From an uncultured Oscillospiraceae bacterium (lineage in GTDB: Bacteria > Bacillota > Clostridia > Oscillospirales > Acutalibacteraceae), in NCBI GenBank assembly GCA_900541905.1, contig UQLQ01000013.1:1-44449 (forward strand): 44,449 bases of DNA, in the 5' to 3' direction. The notes under the pieces were generated by a model. It did not search any database. It worked only from the letters and a program-made list of their open reading frames with translations, and had not been told where the DNA came from. The position numbers and the translations under genes were made by a program. Position 1 is the first letter of the stretch; every line of letters starts with the position of its first letter. Shown here piece by piece: positions 27,244-35,692 of this stretch.

Positions 27244-27384
27244 TTATCGTTCACTTTTATGCCATTCTTCACCGTTAAAAATCAAATCGTCCAGGTCATC
27301 GCCTGTAACCAAACTGCTAAACAGTCTTGTGAATAGATTCATATCTACGTCTTTGGGACAACGAATATGCATGTTGCCTTCCAT
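27244..27384 (-). CDS. Small hypothetical protein (46 aa)
   Basis: An ATG-started 46-residue frame (MEGNMHIRCPKDVDMN..., ending EEWHKSER) preceded by AAAGGTGAT at good spacing and followed by a hairpin with a T-rich tail. Composition is acidic in the second half (TGDDLDDL) with one Cys, no membrane segment and no signal peptide. It occupies most of the otherwise empty 468-base gap between purL and alr, on the opposite strand to both. I do not recognise the family. It could be a conserved cytoplasmic small protein; a chance frame is possible but the ribosome site and terminator argue for a gene. Confidence 0.6.
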   Translation of the reverse strand: MEGNMHIRCPKDVDMNLFTRLFSSLVTGDDLDDLIFNGEEWHKSER

Positions 27385-27500
27385 TTCAAAATCACCTTTC
27401 TTTCCATTCTGGTTGTTTTCCGCATGAAAACGTCATTTATCCAGTATATGCGTTTGTATTTGAAAAGTTACATGAATTTTGACGAAAGATTTTTGTGCGG

Positions 27501-27529
27501 TTGACTATTTTCCTTTGCAGACATATAAT
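27501..27529 (+). promoter_or_regulatory. Promoter of alr
   Basis: TTGACT (27501-27506), 17-base spacer, perfect TATAAT (27524-27529), 59 bases before the ATG. Confidence 0.85.
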
Positions 27530-27588
27530 AGAAGAATCGGACAATTAGAGACGAATCACGATTTTTTACGTAATACCGGAGTGGCAAC

Positions 27589-28785
27589 ATGGATAACTTT
27601 TTTAAACGAACTTGGGCGGAAATCAATTTAGATGCAATTCGCCATAACTATACGGAAATCAAACAATCCTTAAACCCTGACACAAAAATTTGCTGTGTGG
27701 TAAAGGCTGACGGATATGGACACGGCGCTTCTTTTGTGGCAAAAGAACTGGAGAGTATAGGCGCGGAATGGTTTGCGGTTTCCAATTTAGAGGAAGCAAT
27801 ACAGCTTCGCAGAAGCGGCATTGAAGGAAATATGTTGATATTGGGTTATACACCGCCTCAGGAAGCTGCCAGACTTCATGAAATGAATATTTCACAAACC
27901 GTATTTTCTTATGAATATGGAAAAGAGTTGGCAGAGCATGCAGTTGCAGCTGGTGTACAGGTGAAAATACATATTAAGGTAGATACGGGTATGAGCCGTA
28001 TTGGTTTTTTATATCAGGTTCCTGAACGAGATGCGGCTGTGATTAATGAGATAGAAGATGTATGCCATATGAAAGGGTTGTATCCGGAAGGTATTTTTAC
28101 TCATTTTTCTGTTTCAGATGAAGGGGAACCGGGAGACTTTTTTACAGAAAATCAATTTGAAGATTTTATGGGTGCAATTGGTATGTTAAAACGCCGAGGT
28201 ATTGATTTTAAGCTGCGCCATTGTTCCAACAGCGGCGCGATTTTAGACTATCCTGATATGCAGCTGGATATGGTTCGCCCCGGTATTATCCTGTATGGTT
28301 TATTGCCTTCCAATTGTATGAGACGACCATTGAATTTGATACCTGCAATGGAATTGAAAACAGTCATTTCTATGATTAAAACGGTAGAAGAAAATACAAG
28401 TGTAAGCTATGGACGCTGCTTTGTTACACAGCGTAAAACCCGATTGGCAACTGTGCCGATTGGATATGCAGATGGCTACCCCAGACTGCTGCACGACCAT
28501 GCTGATATGTTGGTGTGCGGAAAACGTGCCAGAGTGGTAGGCCGCGTATGTATGGACCAATTGATGTTAGATGTGACAGATATTCCGGAAGCTGAAGTAG
28601 GAATGACAGTTACTATTTTTGGAAAAGACGGAGAGAATACCATTACAGTAGATGAATTGGCTTCTTTCAATAGTACCATTCATTATGAAATGGTTTGTTT
28701 GGTTGGAAAGCGTGTCCCCAGAATTTATCTGCGTCATGGGGAACAAGTGGGACAGCTCAATTATATTTGTCCCGAACCTTTTTAA
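27589..28785 (+). CDS. alr: Alanine racemase
   Basis: PLP enzyme that interconverts L- and D-alanine for peptidoglycan precursors. The PLP lysine lies in VVKADGYGHGA (near residue 39) and the second catalytic Tyr in VSYGRCF (near 270). The N-terminal TIM barrel and C-terminal beta domain are both present in 398 residues, the usual length, and no membrane or serine-racemase fusion is seen. Start at ATG 27589, with GGAG in the upstream bases. Monocistronic, with a consensus promoter and terminator. Confidence 0.95.
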   Translation: MDNFFKRTWAEINLDAIRHNYTEIKQSLNPDTKICCVVKADGYGHGASFVAKELESIGAEWFAVSNLEEAIQLRRSGIEGNMLILGYTPPQEAARLHEMNISQTVFSYEYGKELAEHAVAAGVQVKIHIKVDTGMSRIGFLYQVPERDAAVINEIEDVCHMKGLYPEGIFTHFSVSDEGEPGDFFTENQFEDFMGAIGMLKRRGIDFKLRHCSNSGAILDYPDMQLDMVRPGIILYGLLPSNCMRRPLNLIPAMELKTVISMIKTVEENTSVSYGRCFVTQRKTRLATVPIGYADGYPRLLHDHADMLVCGKRARVVGRVCMDQLMLDVTDIPEAEVGMTVTIFGKDGENTITVDELASFNSTIHYEMVCLVGKRVPRIYLRHGEQVGQLNYICPEPF

Positions 28786-28806
28786 AGTGTAGTATGTAGT
28801 TTGTTC

Positions 28807-28846
28807 ATATGCATGAAATCTATATATGGGTTTCATGCATATTTTT
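28807..28846 (+). terminator. Terminator of alr
   Basis: 12-bp stem ATATGCATGAAA / TTTCATGCATAT (28807-28818, 28831-28842) and a T run, 21 bases past the stop. Confidence 0.85.
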
Positions 28847-28945
28847 TACTGAATTTTGTGATATGTCATGGTTTGATAGAAATAGACGGGAAGAGTTTAT
28901 TTATAAGATCACTTGTATCTTATTACTTGTGTTGATAGACTTAAA

Positions 28946-28995
28946 ATAGCATTCATCTTGGAAAGAGTCTGTATTGGGAAGATGAAGAATGCTAT
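28946..28995. repeat. Imperfect hairpin in the alr-MATE gap
   Basis: ATAGCATTC (28946-28954) pairs with GAATGCTAT (28987-28995), and ATCTT with AAGAT inside, leaving a 3-base bulge and a ~19-base loop. Neither side has a T run, so it is not an obvious terminator. No gene was found in 28848-29025. Confidence 0.4.
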
Positions 28996-29025
28996 AGTTC
29001 GTATCTCATTCATATTCCATAATAT

Positions 29026-29062
29026 AAAAAGCGCAAATACCAGAAAGGTATTTGCGCTTTTT
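29026..29062 (-). terminator. Terminator of the MATE transporter gene
   Basis: Perfect 16-bp stem AAAAAGCGCAAATACC / GGTATTTGCGCTTTTT with loop AGAAA; on the minus strand it begins at the stop codon of the transporter gene. Confidence 0.88.
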
Positions 29063-30402
29063 TATTTCACTTCTTTTGTTTTTTGGAATCTGCCGAAAAA
29101 TAAGAAGGCCATCGCTACAAAAAAGGTGACACACTCTGTGATAGGGACTGCATACCAGATGGCATCTGCTCCGAATATCATTGGAAGAACAGAGACCAAT
29201 ACGGAACTTAGCAGCAAACTACGGAGTATTTGGATGGTGATTGCAGCCACAGGCCGCAATGTGGATTGAAAGTATCCGCTGAAAAAGATGTTAAAGTTCA
29301 TAAATAGATAGGCAAAGAAGTAAATGCGCAGGGCATACCGTGCCAGCTCTAGTATTTCAGGAGTAGGGCCTTTTACATAGCTGTAAATCAGTAGGTCAGG
29401 GAAGAAGAATCCGACACAAAAAATAATAACAGCAATCACACTGGAAGTAATAGTGCCAATGTGCCGAACCTGTAGCACCCGTTTATGGTTGTCCGCACCA
29501 TGATTTGTTGCAATAATTGGTTGAGCTGCTAATGTAACACCGTTGAACAGAGACATGCAAACAACCGCAACATTGGACATGATGCTATAAACTGTTACGC
29601 CAACACTGCCTATATATTTTAGTAAGGTATGGTTAAATACAAATACCAATACTGCGTTGGCACACTCGATTAAGAAACTGGAAAAGCCGCATTTGGCAAT
29701 TTCCCACAATGCCTTGATAGAGAAAAAGCGAAAGGAAAAACGCATGGTATTTTTCTTAGTGAAAAAATGTATGATTAAAATACATACCGTAATGCTGGTG
29801 CCGATAGAGGTAGCAAAAGAGGCTCCGAACATTCCCATTTTGAATACAAAAATAAACAAATAGTCTAAGAGAATGTTAAGACCTGAGCCTGTCAAAACTG
29901 CAATCATAGCGTGTCTTGGAGATTTATCGTTACGAATAAACGATTGCAGACTGGATGAAAAGATAAACAATGGCGCCGAAACGGTATAGCAAAGTCCATA
30001 GCCGCGTACCAGTTCAATATTGGTTGTATCTGCGCCCAAAGCATACATCATTGGGTCAAAGAAAATCGCTCCGAATACTGCAAAGCAAACGCTGACAACT
30101 GCCGCTGATATCATAGCTGTTGAAAAATATTTATGAGCCAGTGATTCATTACCGCTTCCTTTTGCAACGGACATCAAAACGCCGCCGCCTACGCCCAGTA
30201 ATAAGCCAAGGGCAAAAAAGGAAGCTACAATCGGCATAAAGATGGTAAGTGCGGCAAGACCTGCGTCGCCAACGCCTTGGCCGACCATAATGGTATCTGC
30301 CAGAATGTAAATGGATGTGACCATAGATGAACCGATTGTTGGGCCTAAATAATGAAAAAACAATCGGCGTGGAGAATCTGTAAGTAAATTAACCTGTTTC
30401 AT
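29062..30402 (-). CDS. MATE family multidrug/cation efflux transporter
   Basis: 446 residues of mostly hydrophobic helices, about twelve membrane segments in two halves. The N-terminus (LLTDSPRRLFFHYLGPTIGSS, ADTIMVGQGVGDAGLAAL) is the hallmark of MATE/DinF-type exporters, which expel organic compounds by Na+ or H+ antiport. Start supported by GAGAGGGA before ATG 30402. It lies 71 bases after trpS on the same strand, with a terminator-like hairpin between, so it may be partly uncoupled from trpS. Substrate cannot be predicted. Confidence 0.9.
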   Translation of the reverse strand: MKQVNLLTDSPRRLFFHYLGPTIGSSMVTSIYILADTIMVGQGVGDAGLAALTIFMPIVASFFALGLLLGVGGGVLMSVAKGSGNESLAHKYFSTAMISAAVVSVCFAVFGAIFFDPMMYALGADTTNIELVRGYGLCYTVSAPLFIFSSSLQSFIRNDKSPRHAMIAVLTGSGLNILLDYLFIFVFKMGMFGASFATSIGTSITVCILIIHFFTKKNTMRFSFRFFSIKALWEIAKCGFSSFLIECANAVLVFVFNHTLLKYIGSVGVTVYSIMSNVAVVCMSLFNGVTLAAQPIIATNHGADNHKRVLQVRHIGTITSSVIAVIIFCVGFFFPDLLIYSYVKGPTPEILELARYALRIYFFAYLFMNFNIFFSGYFQSTLRPVAAITIQILRSLLLSSVLVSVLPMIFGADAIWYAVPITECVTFFVAMAFLFFGRFQKTKEVK

Positions 30403-30417
30403 GTATCCCTCTCAATC

Positions 30418-30458
30418 AAAAATAAAGCAGATAAGCATAATATGGTTTGCTTACCTGC
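30418..30458 (-). terminator. Terminator of trpS
   Basis: Minus-strand stem GCAGGTAAGCA / TGCTTATCTGC (11 bp with one G-U pair), loop of 10, then TTTATTTTT. It lies just before the MATE ribosome site and could reduce read-through into that gene. Confidence 0.65.
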
Positions 30459-30473
30459 CTGTTACCTGTTCAT

Positions 30474-31493
30474 TTAAAATGCTTTTGGAATAAATCCAAT
30501 TTTTTTCATCACCTTACGTAACGTACGATTGGAGACTGCCAATGCTTTTTGGGCACTTTCTGTATAACATTTTTCCAAATAGGATTTGTCTCCTATATAT
30601 TGTGCAAACTTTTCTTGTATTGGTTTTAAATGTTCAATGACGGCTTCCGCAACCGCAGTTTTAAAGTCGCCGTAACCTTTTCCCGCAAATTCAGCTTCAA
30701 TTTGCTCATTTGTTTTTCCGGTCACACAAGAATAAATTCCCATTAAATTATTGATGCCGTCTTTCCCTTCCGCGTATTTTACACAGCCGTCACTGTCGGT
30801 AATGGCACGTTTGAATTTACGCAGAATGTCTTCCGGTTTATCCAGCACAGCCACGCAGCTGTTTGCATTCTCGTCGGATTTAGACATTTTTTTGGTTGGG
30901 TCTTGCAGTGACATAATACGTGCGCCCGTTTTTGGAATATAAGGTTCAGGTATTACAAAGGTAGGACTGTAAATGCCGTTGAACCTTTCTGCTATATCAC
31001 GGGATAATTCCAAATGCTGCTTTTGGTCGGCTCCTACCGGTACCATATCTGCTTGATATAACAGAATATCGGCAGCCATTAAACTTGGATAAGCAAATAA
31101 ACCCACGTTGATATTATCTGCATGTTTTGCTGATTTATCTTTAAACTGCGTCATTCTGGAGAGCTCACCAAATTGTGTATAGCAGTTTAAAATCCATGCA
31201 AGTTCTGCATGTGTATGAACATGGCTTTGGATAAAGAATAAGCTTTTTTCCACATCAATTCCGCAAGCCAGCAACAGGGCATATGCCTCCAATGCATTAT
31301 GGCGGAATTTTGCAGGGTCTTGACGGACGGTAATGGTATGTAAATCTGCCAATGCAAAAATACAATCATATTCGTCCTGTAAGCCAATCCAGTTGCGCAG
31401 TGCTCCTAAATAATTTCCCAATGTAATGGTTCCGCTTGGCTGTATTGCACTGAATATTACCTTTTTTTTCTCTGCTTCGTTCGTGACAGACAT
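30474..31493 (-). CDS. trpS: Tryptophanyl-tRNA synthetase
   Basis: Class I aminoacyl-tRNA synthetase of 339 residues, typical bacterial TrpRS length. It has the HIGH-like signature in QPSGTITLGNYLGA (residues 18-31) and KMSKSDEN (near 199). The start follows AAGGAG. It lies 33 bases after an aminotransferase gene on the same strand, so the two are probably co-transcribed. No T-box leader is present, which is notable because many Clostridia control trpS that way. Confidence 0.95.
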   Translation of the reverse strand: MSVTNEAEKKKVIFSAIQPSGTITLGNYLGALRNWIGLQDEYDCIFALADLHTITVRQDPAKFRHNALEAYALLLACGIDVEKSLFFIQSHVHTHAELAWILNCYTQFGELSRMTQFKDKSAKHADNINVGLFAYPSLMAADILLYQADMVPVGADQKQHLELSRDIAERFNGIYSPTFVIPEPYIPKTGARIMSLQDPTKKMSKSDENANSCVAVLDKPEDILRKFKRAITDSDGCVKYAEGKDGINNLMGIYSCVTGKTNEQIEAEFAGKGYGDFKTAVAEAVIEHLKPIQEKFAQYIGDKSYLEKCYTESAQKALAVSNRTLRKVMKKIGFIPKAF

Positions 31494-31526
31494 GTATGTA
31501 TTCTCCTTATATCTATTAGCTGTAAT

Positions 31527-32726
31527 TTAGTTTGACATTTGTTTTACTGTTTCACCCAGTATCGCAATTCCTTTTTGTATTTGTTCTTCGGTTGGTGTGG
31601 AAAAATTAATACGGAATGACTGGCAAGGTGCACTTTCATCCACTAAGAATGCATTTCCAGGAACGACACATACTTTTTTCTCAGCACTCTTTTTGCAGAA
31701 ATCAAGCATATTGATATTTTCCGGAAGCGTACACCAGATGAACAAACCACCTTCCGCTTTATGATATGTAATACCGTGAGGAACTAAGTGCTCTTCGATG
31801 AGATGAATCATGAGTTCTGTGCGTTTGCGATAAATGGTACGTAATTTTTCCAGGTGACCGTCATAGTCGTAATCCGTCATCAGCGTATTGCAAATCATTT
31901 GTGCAAGAATATTGGTGTGTACATCATCCGCTTGTTTACATACTACCATTTTTTGTGCAATCGGCTTTGGAGCAATGGTAAAACCTACACGCATACCTGG
32001 AGAAATGACCTTTGAGAAAGAGCCTGCATAAATGACGATGCCATCTTCATCAAAGGATTTTATGGCAGGAACATGAGTACCGCTGACGCGCAAATCTCCA
32101 TACGGATTATCCTCTAAAATGATGACGCCGTATTGTTTGGCCAATTGATACATTTTTTTTCGTTTTTCAAAGCTCATTGTAATTCCTGACGGATTTTGAA
32201 AGTTTGGAATGGTATAAATCATACGTGCGTTTGGTTCTTCTTTTAAAGCTTGCTCCAACTCCAACATGTTCATGCCGTCTTCTTCCATCGAAATACCGCG
32301 CAAACGTGTTTTGATGGAACGGAATGTATTTAAAGAGCCGATAAAGCTTGGTGCTTCACAAATAATGACGTCTTCTTCATTACACAGCACTTTGCTGGCC
32401 AGATTCATAACTTGCTGTGCACCGGATGTAACGATGATGTCATCGAATTCTCTGCCAATTTGATGATGAGATTTCATATATGAGGAAATGGTTTCACGTA
32501 ACGGTGTATAGCCTTCTGTAATGCTGTATTGCAGTGCCGCAATCGGAGTTTCGCTCAAAATCGTTTGAGAGATTTCAGCAATTTCTTTTGCGGGAAATGC
32601 TTCCGGTGCAGGATTGCCTGCAGAAAACGGAATGACGCTTGGGTCAGATGAATTTTTTAATATCTCTCGGATAATAGAGGGTTTTAAAGCTAACACACGG
32701 TCGGAAAATTGATAATCCATCATCAT
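31527..32726 (-). CDS. PLP-dependent aminotransferase, class I/II
   Basis: Fold-type I aminotransferase similar to 2-aminoadipate/aromatic transaminases and to the enzymatic half of MocR regulators, but with no DNA-binding domain. Visible signatures are YTIPNFQNPSG, EDNPYGDL, the PLP lysine in AGSFSKVISPGMRVGF and the substrate-binding Arg in SFRINFS. I start at ATG 32726 (399 aa) because AAAGGTG lies 6 bases upstream; a GTG at 32735 would overlap that site. Co-transcription with trpS could suit an aromatic substrate, but this is inference. Confidence 0.88.
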   Translation of the reverse strand: MMMDYQFSDRVLALKPSIIREILKNSSDPSVIPFSAGNPAPEAFPAKEIAEISQTILSETPIAALQYSITEGYTPLRETISSYMKSHHQIGREFDDIIVTSGAQQVMNLASKVLCNEEDVIICEAPSFIGSLNTFRSIKTRLRGISMEEDGMNMLELEQALKEEPNARMIYTIPNFQNPSGITMSFEKRKKMYQLAKQYGVIILEDNPYGDLRVSGTHVPAIKSFDEDGIVIYAGSFSKVISPGMRVGFTIAPKPIAQKMVVCKQADDVHTNILAQMICNTLMTDYDYDGHLEKLRTIYRKRTELMIHLIEEHLVPHGITYHKAEGGLFIWCTLPENINMLDFCKKSAEKKVCVVPGNAFLVDESAPCQSFRINFSTPTEEQIQKGIAILGETVKQMSN

Positions 32727-32794
32727 AATACGCACCTTTCAGAATAAAATATCCAAATCTTAAAGTATGAATCAAACTTCAATCATATTTTATA

Positions 32795-32823
32795 ATTTTA
32801 TCACAAATTTATCTAACAATCAA
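32795..32823 (-). promoter_or_regulatory. Promoter of the aminotransferase-trpS unit
   Basis: Minus-strand TTGATT (32818-32823), 17-base spacer, TAAAAT (32795-32800), about 70 bases before the ATG. It diverges from spoIIE. Confidence 0.65.
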
Positions 32824-32913
32824 TGAAAGAGCAGTTGAAAAGACAGGAGAATCGGCCGTTTTTTTCTCTAAATACCAAAAGAGTTCCATTTCTCGTCAAG
32901 AAAGAACAGCGCA

Positions 32914-32948
32914 TTGTGACATAGAATGCACCTTACTCCTTGTATAAT
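32914..32948 (+). promoter_or_regulatory. Candidate spoIIE promoter with long spacing
   Basis: TATAAT at 32943-32948 has no -35 at 17 bases; TTGTGA at 32914-32919 is 23 bases upstream. In Bacillus the Spo0A-activated spoIIE and spoIIG promoters also have spacers of about 21-22 bases with 0A boxes over the -35. Weak 0A-box-like sequences occur here (TGTCACA on the reverse strand at 32915-32921), 5 of 7 matches only. Confidence 0.35.
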
Positions 32949-33028
32949 CAAAAGCATAAAAGGACAAGCAGCCATTTGCTTGCCGGAAGTGTAAACATGT
33001 TTGACGTGAAATGACGGAGGTTGTGTCA

Positions 33029-35380
33029 ATGAGAGGAAAAACCATGGAGCATGCGCAGAAGCGGAAGATTAATTTTAAAGGAATTCTTACTTCTTCCAGA
33101 ACAAAGCGTATTGCACTTTATGCATTGTATTTTTTGGCAGGACTATTAGGTTCAAGAGGTATGGTATTTGTACGGTATGCACCGTTTGGTGCAGCGGCAG
33201 TGGCAGCAGTGCCAATACGCAGTATGTGGGCTGTGATTGCCGGCAGTTTGGTTGGTTATATATGGCCGTCCAATGCAATGCATCCAATTCGATACATAGC
33301 GGCGATTATTGCAATTGCCATTATTCGCTGTATTCTAAATGAACTGGTTAAAATCCGTTCCCATCCACTGTTTGCGCCGGTAGTGTGTTTTGTTCCAATG
33401 TTGGTGACGGGAATTGCTATGGCATTTATCAATGGGGTTACTGTTAACAGCATTACCATGTACAGTGCAGAGGCCATGCTTTCAGCAGCAGGTGCATATT
33501 TTTTCCAACGAACATCTTCTTTGATTACAAGCAAACGCGGAGTTGGTACCCTGAACACAGGCGAATTGGCTTGTGTTGTGTTATCGTTAGGAGTTGCAAT
33601 ACTGGCACTGGATAATATTGCGATTTATGATATTTCATTAGGCAGCATTGCAGCAGTTATTTTAATTTTATTTGCTGCCCAATATGGAGGCGTTGCAGGC
33701 GGCGCCATTGCAGGTACCGCAACAGGCGTCATGTTAGGGCTTACAACATCGGGTCTCAGCTATATATCAGGGGCATATGCATTTGCAGGGTTGATGGCGG
33801 GGCTGTTTGCTCCACTGGGAAAAGTAGCACTGATTTTGGTTTTTATTTTGGCCAATGCAATCGGTTCGCTGCAAATAGGAAATCAGATGTATATGATTAA
33901 CGGATTATACGAGGTACTGGCTGCAACATTGATTTATGTGATTTGGCCCACAAAAATAGGTGGAAAGTTCATTGCTTTGTTCCGTCAGCCGGTGGATTTA
34001 CTTCATACGGATGGGTTAAGACGAGCTGTTACCATGCGATTGGGATTTGCCGCAAAAGCATTGGATGATGTAACGCAGTCTGTTGATGAGGTCTCAAAAC
34101 GATTGGCCGTGGTCAATGCACAAGATTCTGACCAAGTATATACCAATGCGGTAGAAGAATGCTGCGAAAACTGTGGATTGCGTATGTATTGCTGGGAAAA
34201 AAATCAGCCGGAAACCGTGCAAGCACTGCAAAGCGCTGCAAGTAAGCTAGGGGAAAAGAGCAGTATTGGAATAGAAGATTTTCCGGGATTTTTTGTCAGC
34301 CGTTGCGGCAGAGTAAATGAATTGGCACAAAATATCAACCATAAACATAAAGAGATGCAGATTCGAGAATCGGCAGAAAAGCGTGTATCTCAAATACGAG
34401 CCATGGTGATGAATCAATTTGAAACGACCAGCGAAATGATGCGCGATTTTGCACAGGAATTAGAATTATATGAACGGTTTGATTATGATGCAACACAGCG
34501 TATCAATCAAGTATTGCATGAATCGGCCATTATTCCCATTGATGTCAGCTGCCGTATTGACCGCTATAACCGAATGTCTGTAGAAATTGAAACTCCTACC
34601 TTGGATCAAAAGAAAATAGGAAGAACCAAATTGGCAAAAGAAATATCCAAAGTTTGCGGCAGGAGATTTGAACCGCCAATGATTTCTATTATAAAAGACC
34701 GCTGCCGTATTCAAATGTCAGAAAAACCTGTTTACCGCATTCAGTTTGGTGTAGCGCAACATGCCTGCGATAATGCACAGCTTTGCGGAGATAGCTATGA
34801 CTGTTTTACGGATGGAAAAGGCAGATTTGTTGCCATTATCAGTGACGGTATGGGTACAGGCGGACGTGCGGCTGTAGATGGCGCTATGGCGTCAAATATT
34901 ATGGGCAATTTGGTCAAGGCAGGGCTTGGATTTGATTGTGCATTAAAAATTGTGAACTCAGCCATGCAGGTCAAATCCGGTGAAGAGTCTTTGGCAACAT
35001 TGGACGTTGCAGTTTTGGATTTGTTTAACGGTTCACTTTCTGTGATGAAAGCAGGGGCCCCTATGAGTTTTATTAAAAAAGGCAGAAACGTGGAACGTTT
35101 GGATGCAGTATCTGTTCCGATTGGCATATTAGATGAAGCCAAGTTTGCGTATGCAAAAAGCAAATTGGAGGAAAATAACTGGTTGGTGATGGTATCTGAC
35201 GGCGTACTGGCGGCAGGAGATGCATGGATTATGGAATGCATTGAAGGCTGGAACGAAAATTCTCCACAAACATTGGCAGAAACCATTGTAGAAAAGGCAC
35301 AGGTGCATCGAACAGACGGCCACGACGATGATATCACAGTGGTAGCGATTCAACTGCGTTTACCAAGCATTGATTTATAA
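33029..35380 (+). CDS. spoIIE: Stage II sporulation protein E, PP2C-type phosphatase
   Basis: Membrane-bound serine phosphatase that dephosphorylates SpoIIAA to activate sigma-F in the forespore and acts at the polar septum. About ten hydrophobic helices occupy residues ~20-310, a Cys-rich central part follows (CCENCGLRMYC), and the C-terminal PPM domain carries the metal-binding signatures GDSYD, ISDGMGTGG, SDGVLAAG and HDDDITVVAIQ. I start at ATG 33029 (783 aa), placed after GGAGG, rather than an upstream ATG at 33011 that would contain the ribosome site. Strong evidence that the organism sporulates. Confidence 0.94.
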   Translation: MRGKTMEHAQKRKINFKGILTSSRTKRIALYALYFLAGLLGSRGMVFVRYAPFGAAAVAAVPIRSMWAVIAGSLVGYIWPSNAMHPIRYIAAIIAIAIIRCILNELVKIRSHPLFAPVVCFVPMLVTGIAMAFINGVTVNSITMYSAEAMLSAAGAYFFQRTSSLITSKRGVGTLNTGELACVVLSLGVAILALDNIAIYDISLGSIAAVILILFAAQYGGVAGGAIAGTATGVMLGLTTSGLSYISGAYAFAGLMAGLFAPLGKVALILVFILANAIGSLQIGNQMYMINGLYEVLAATLIYVIWPTKIGGKFIALFRQPVDLLHTDGLRRAVTMRLGFAAKALDDVTQSVDEVSKRLAVVNAQDSDQVYTNAVEECCENCGLRMYCWEKNQPETVQALQSAASKLGEKSSIGIEDFPGFFVSRCGRVNELAQNINHKHKEMQIRESAEKRVSQIRAMVMNQFETTSEMMRDFAQELELYERFDYDATQRINQVLHESAIIPIDVSCRIDRYNRMSVEIETPTLDQKKIGRTKLAKEISKVCGRRFEPPMISIIKDRCRIQMSEKPVYRIQFGVAQHACDNAQLCGDSYDCFTDGKGRFVAIISDGMGTGGRAAVDGAMASNIMGNLVKAGLGFDCALKIVNSAMQVKSGEESLATLDVAVLDLFNGSLSVMKAGAPMSFIKKGRNVERLDAVSVPIGILDEAKFAYAKSKLEENNWLVMVSDGVLAAGDAWIMECIEGWNENSPQTLAETIVEKAQVHRTDGHDDDITVVAIQLRLPSIDL

Positions 35381-35402
35381 GTGAAAGTATGAAAACGTTA
35401 TT

Positions 35403-35516
35403 ATGACAGTAAAGGAGGTGGTGCCAATCCCAATGTTATATTGTAAACCTTGCAATATAAGAAAAAAGGGAGGTGAACAGAGCATTCCATACATAGAAAC
35501 CGGTGTAATTCAGTAA
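35403..35516 (+). CDS. Candidate tiny ORF after spoIIE (37 aa, CxxC)
   Basis: A frame from ATG 35403 encodes MTVKEVVPIPMLYCKPCNIR and continues to GVIQ, with a CxxC pair (CKPC). A strong AAAGGAGGTG lies inside the frame at 35411-35420, so an alternative start at ATG 35433 (27 aa) is 14 bases from it, longer than usual. A second AGGAGG-like site (GGGAGGTG, 35468-35475) has no ATG after it. The frame also contains the hairpin TTATATTG/CAATATAA (35435-35459). It may be a small protein, a leader or only a structured leftover; I do not recognise it. Confidence 0.3.
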   Translation: MTVKEVVPIPMLYCKPCNIRKKGGEQSIPYIETGVIQ

Positions 35517-35534
35517 GTTTTCATTTCCTCAAAC

Positions 35535-35584
35535 ATGGTAAACAAAAAGCGTAAGGATTTTCCTTACGCTTTTTTGTTTACCAT
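35535..35584. terminator. Long bidirectional terminator between spoIIE and the radical SAM gene
   Basis: ATGGTAAACAAAAAGCGTAAGG with its complement 35562-35584 forms a ~22-bp stem with one bulged T and a tiny loop. The inner GCGTAAGGA/TCCTTACGC plus a T6 run is a typical terminator for the plus strand, and the A5 run serves the minus strand. Confidence 0.82.
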
Positions 35585-35692
35585 ATATAGCAGTTTTATA
35601 ATAAATTTAATCTATCGTTCTCAATTATTTGTAGTGGCTCGGGAATGAAAGAAGGATTTGCTGTGTTTATTGGATATGAAACACTTGCTATG

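Noticed and set aside
28913..29269. 118-codon plus-strand frame overlapping the MATE gene end
   Set aside because: Mostly antisense to the transporter and crosses the terminator; no ribosome site.
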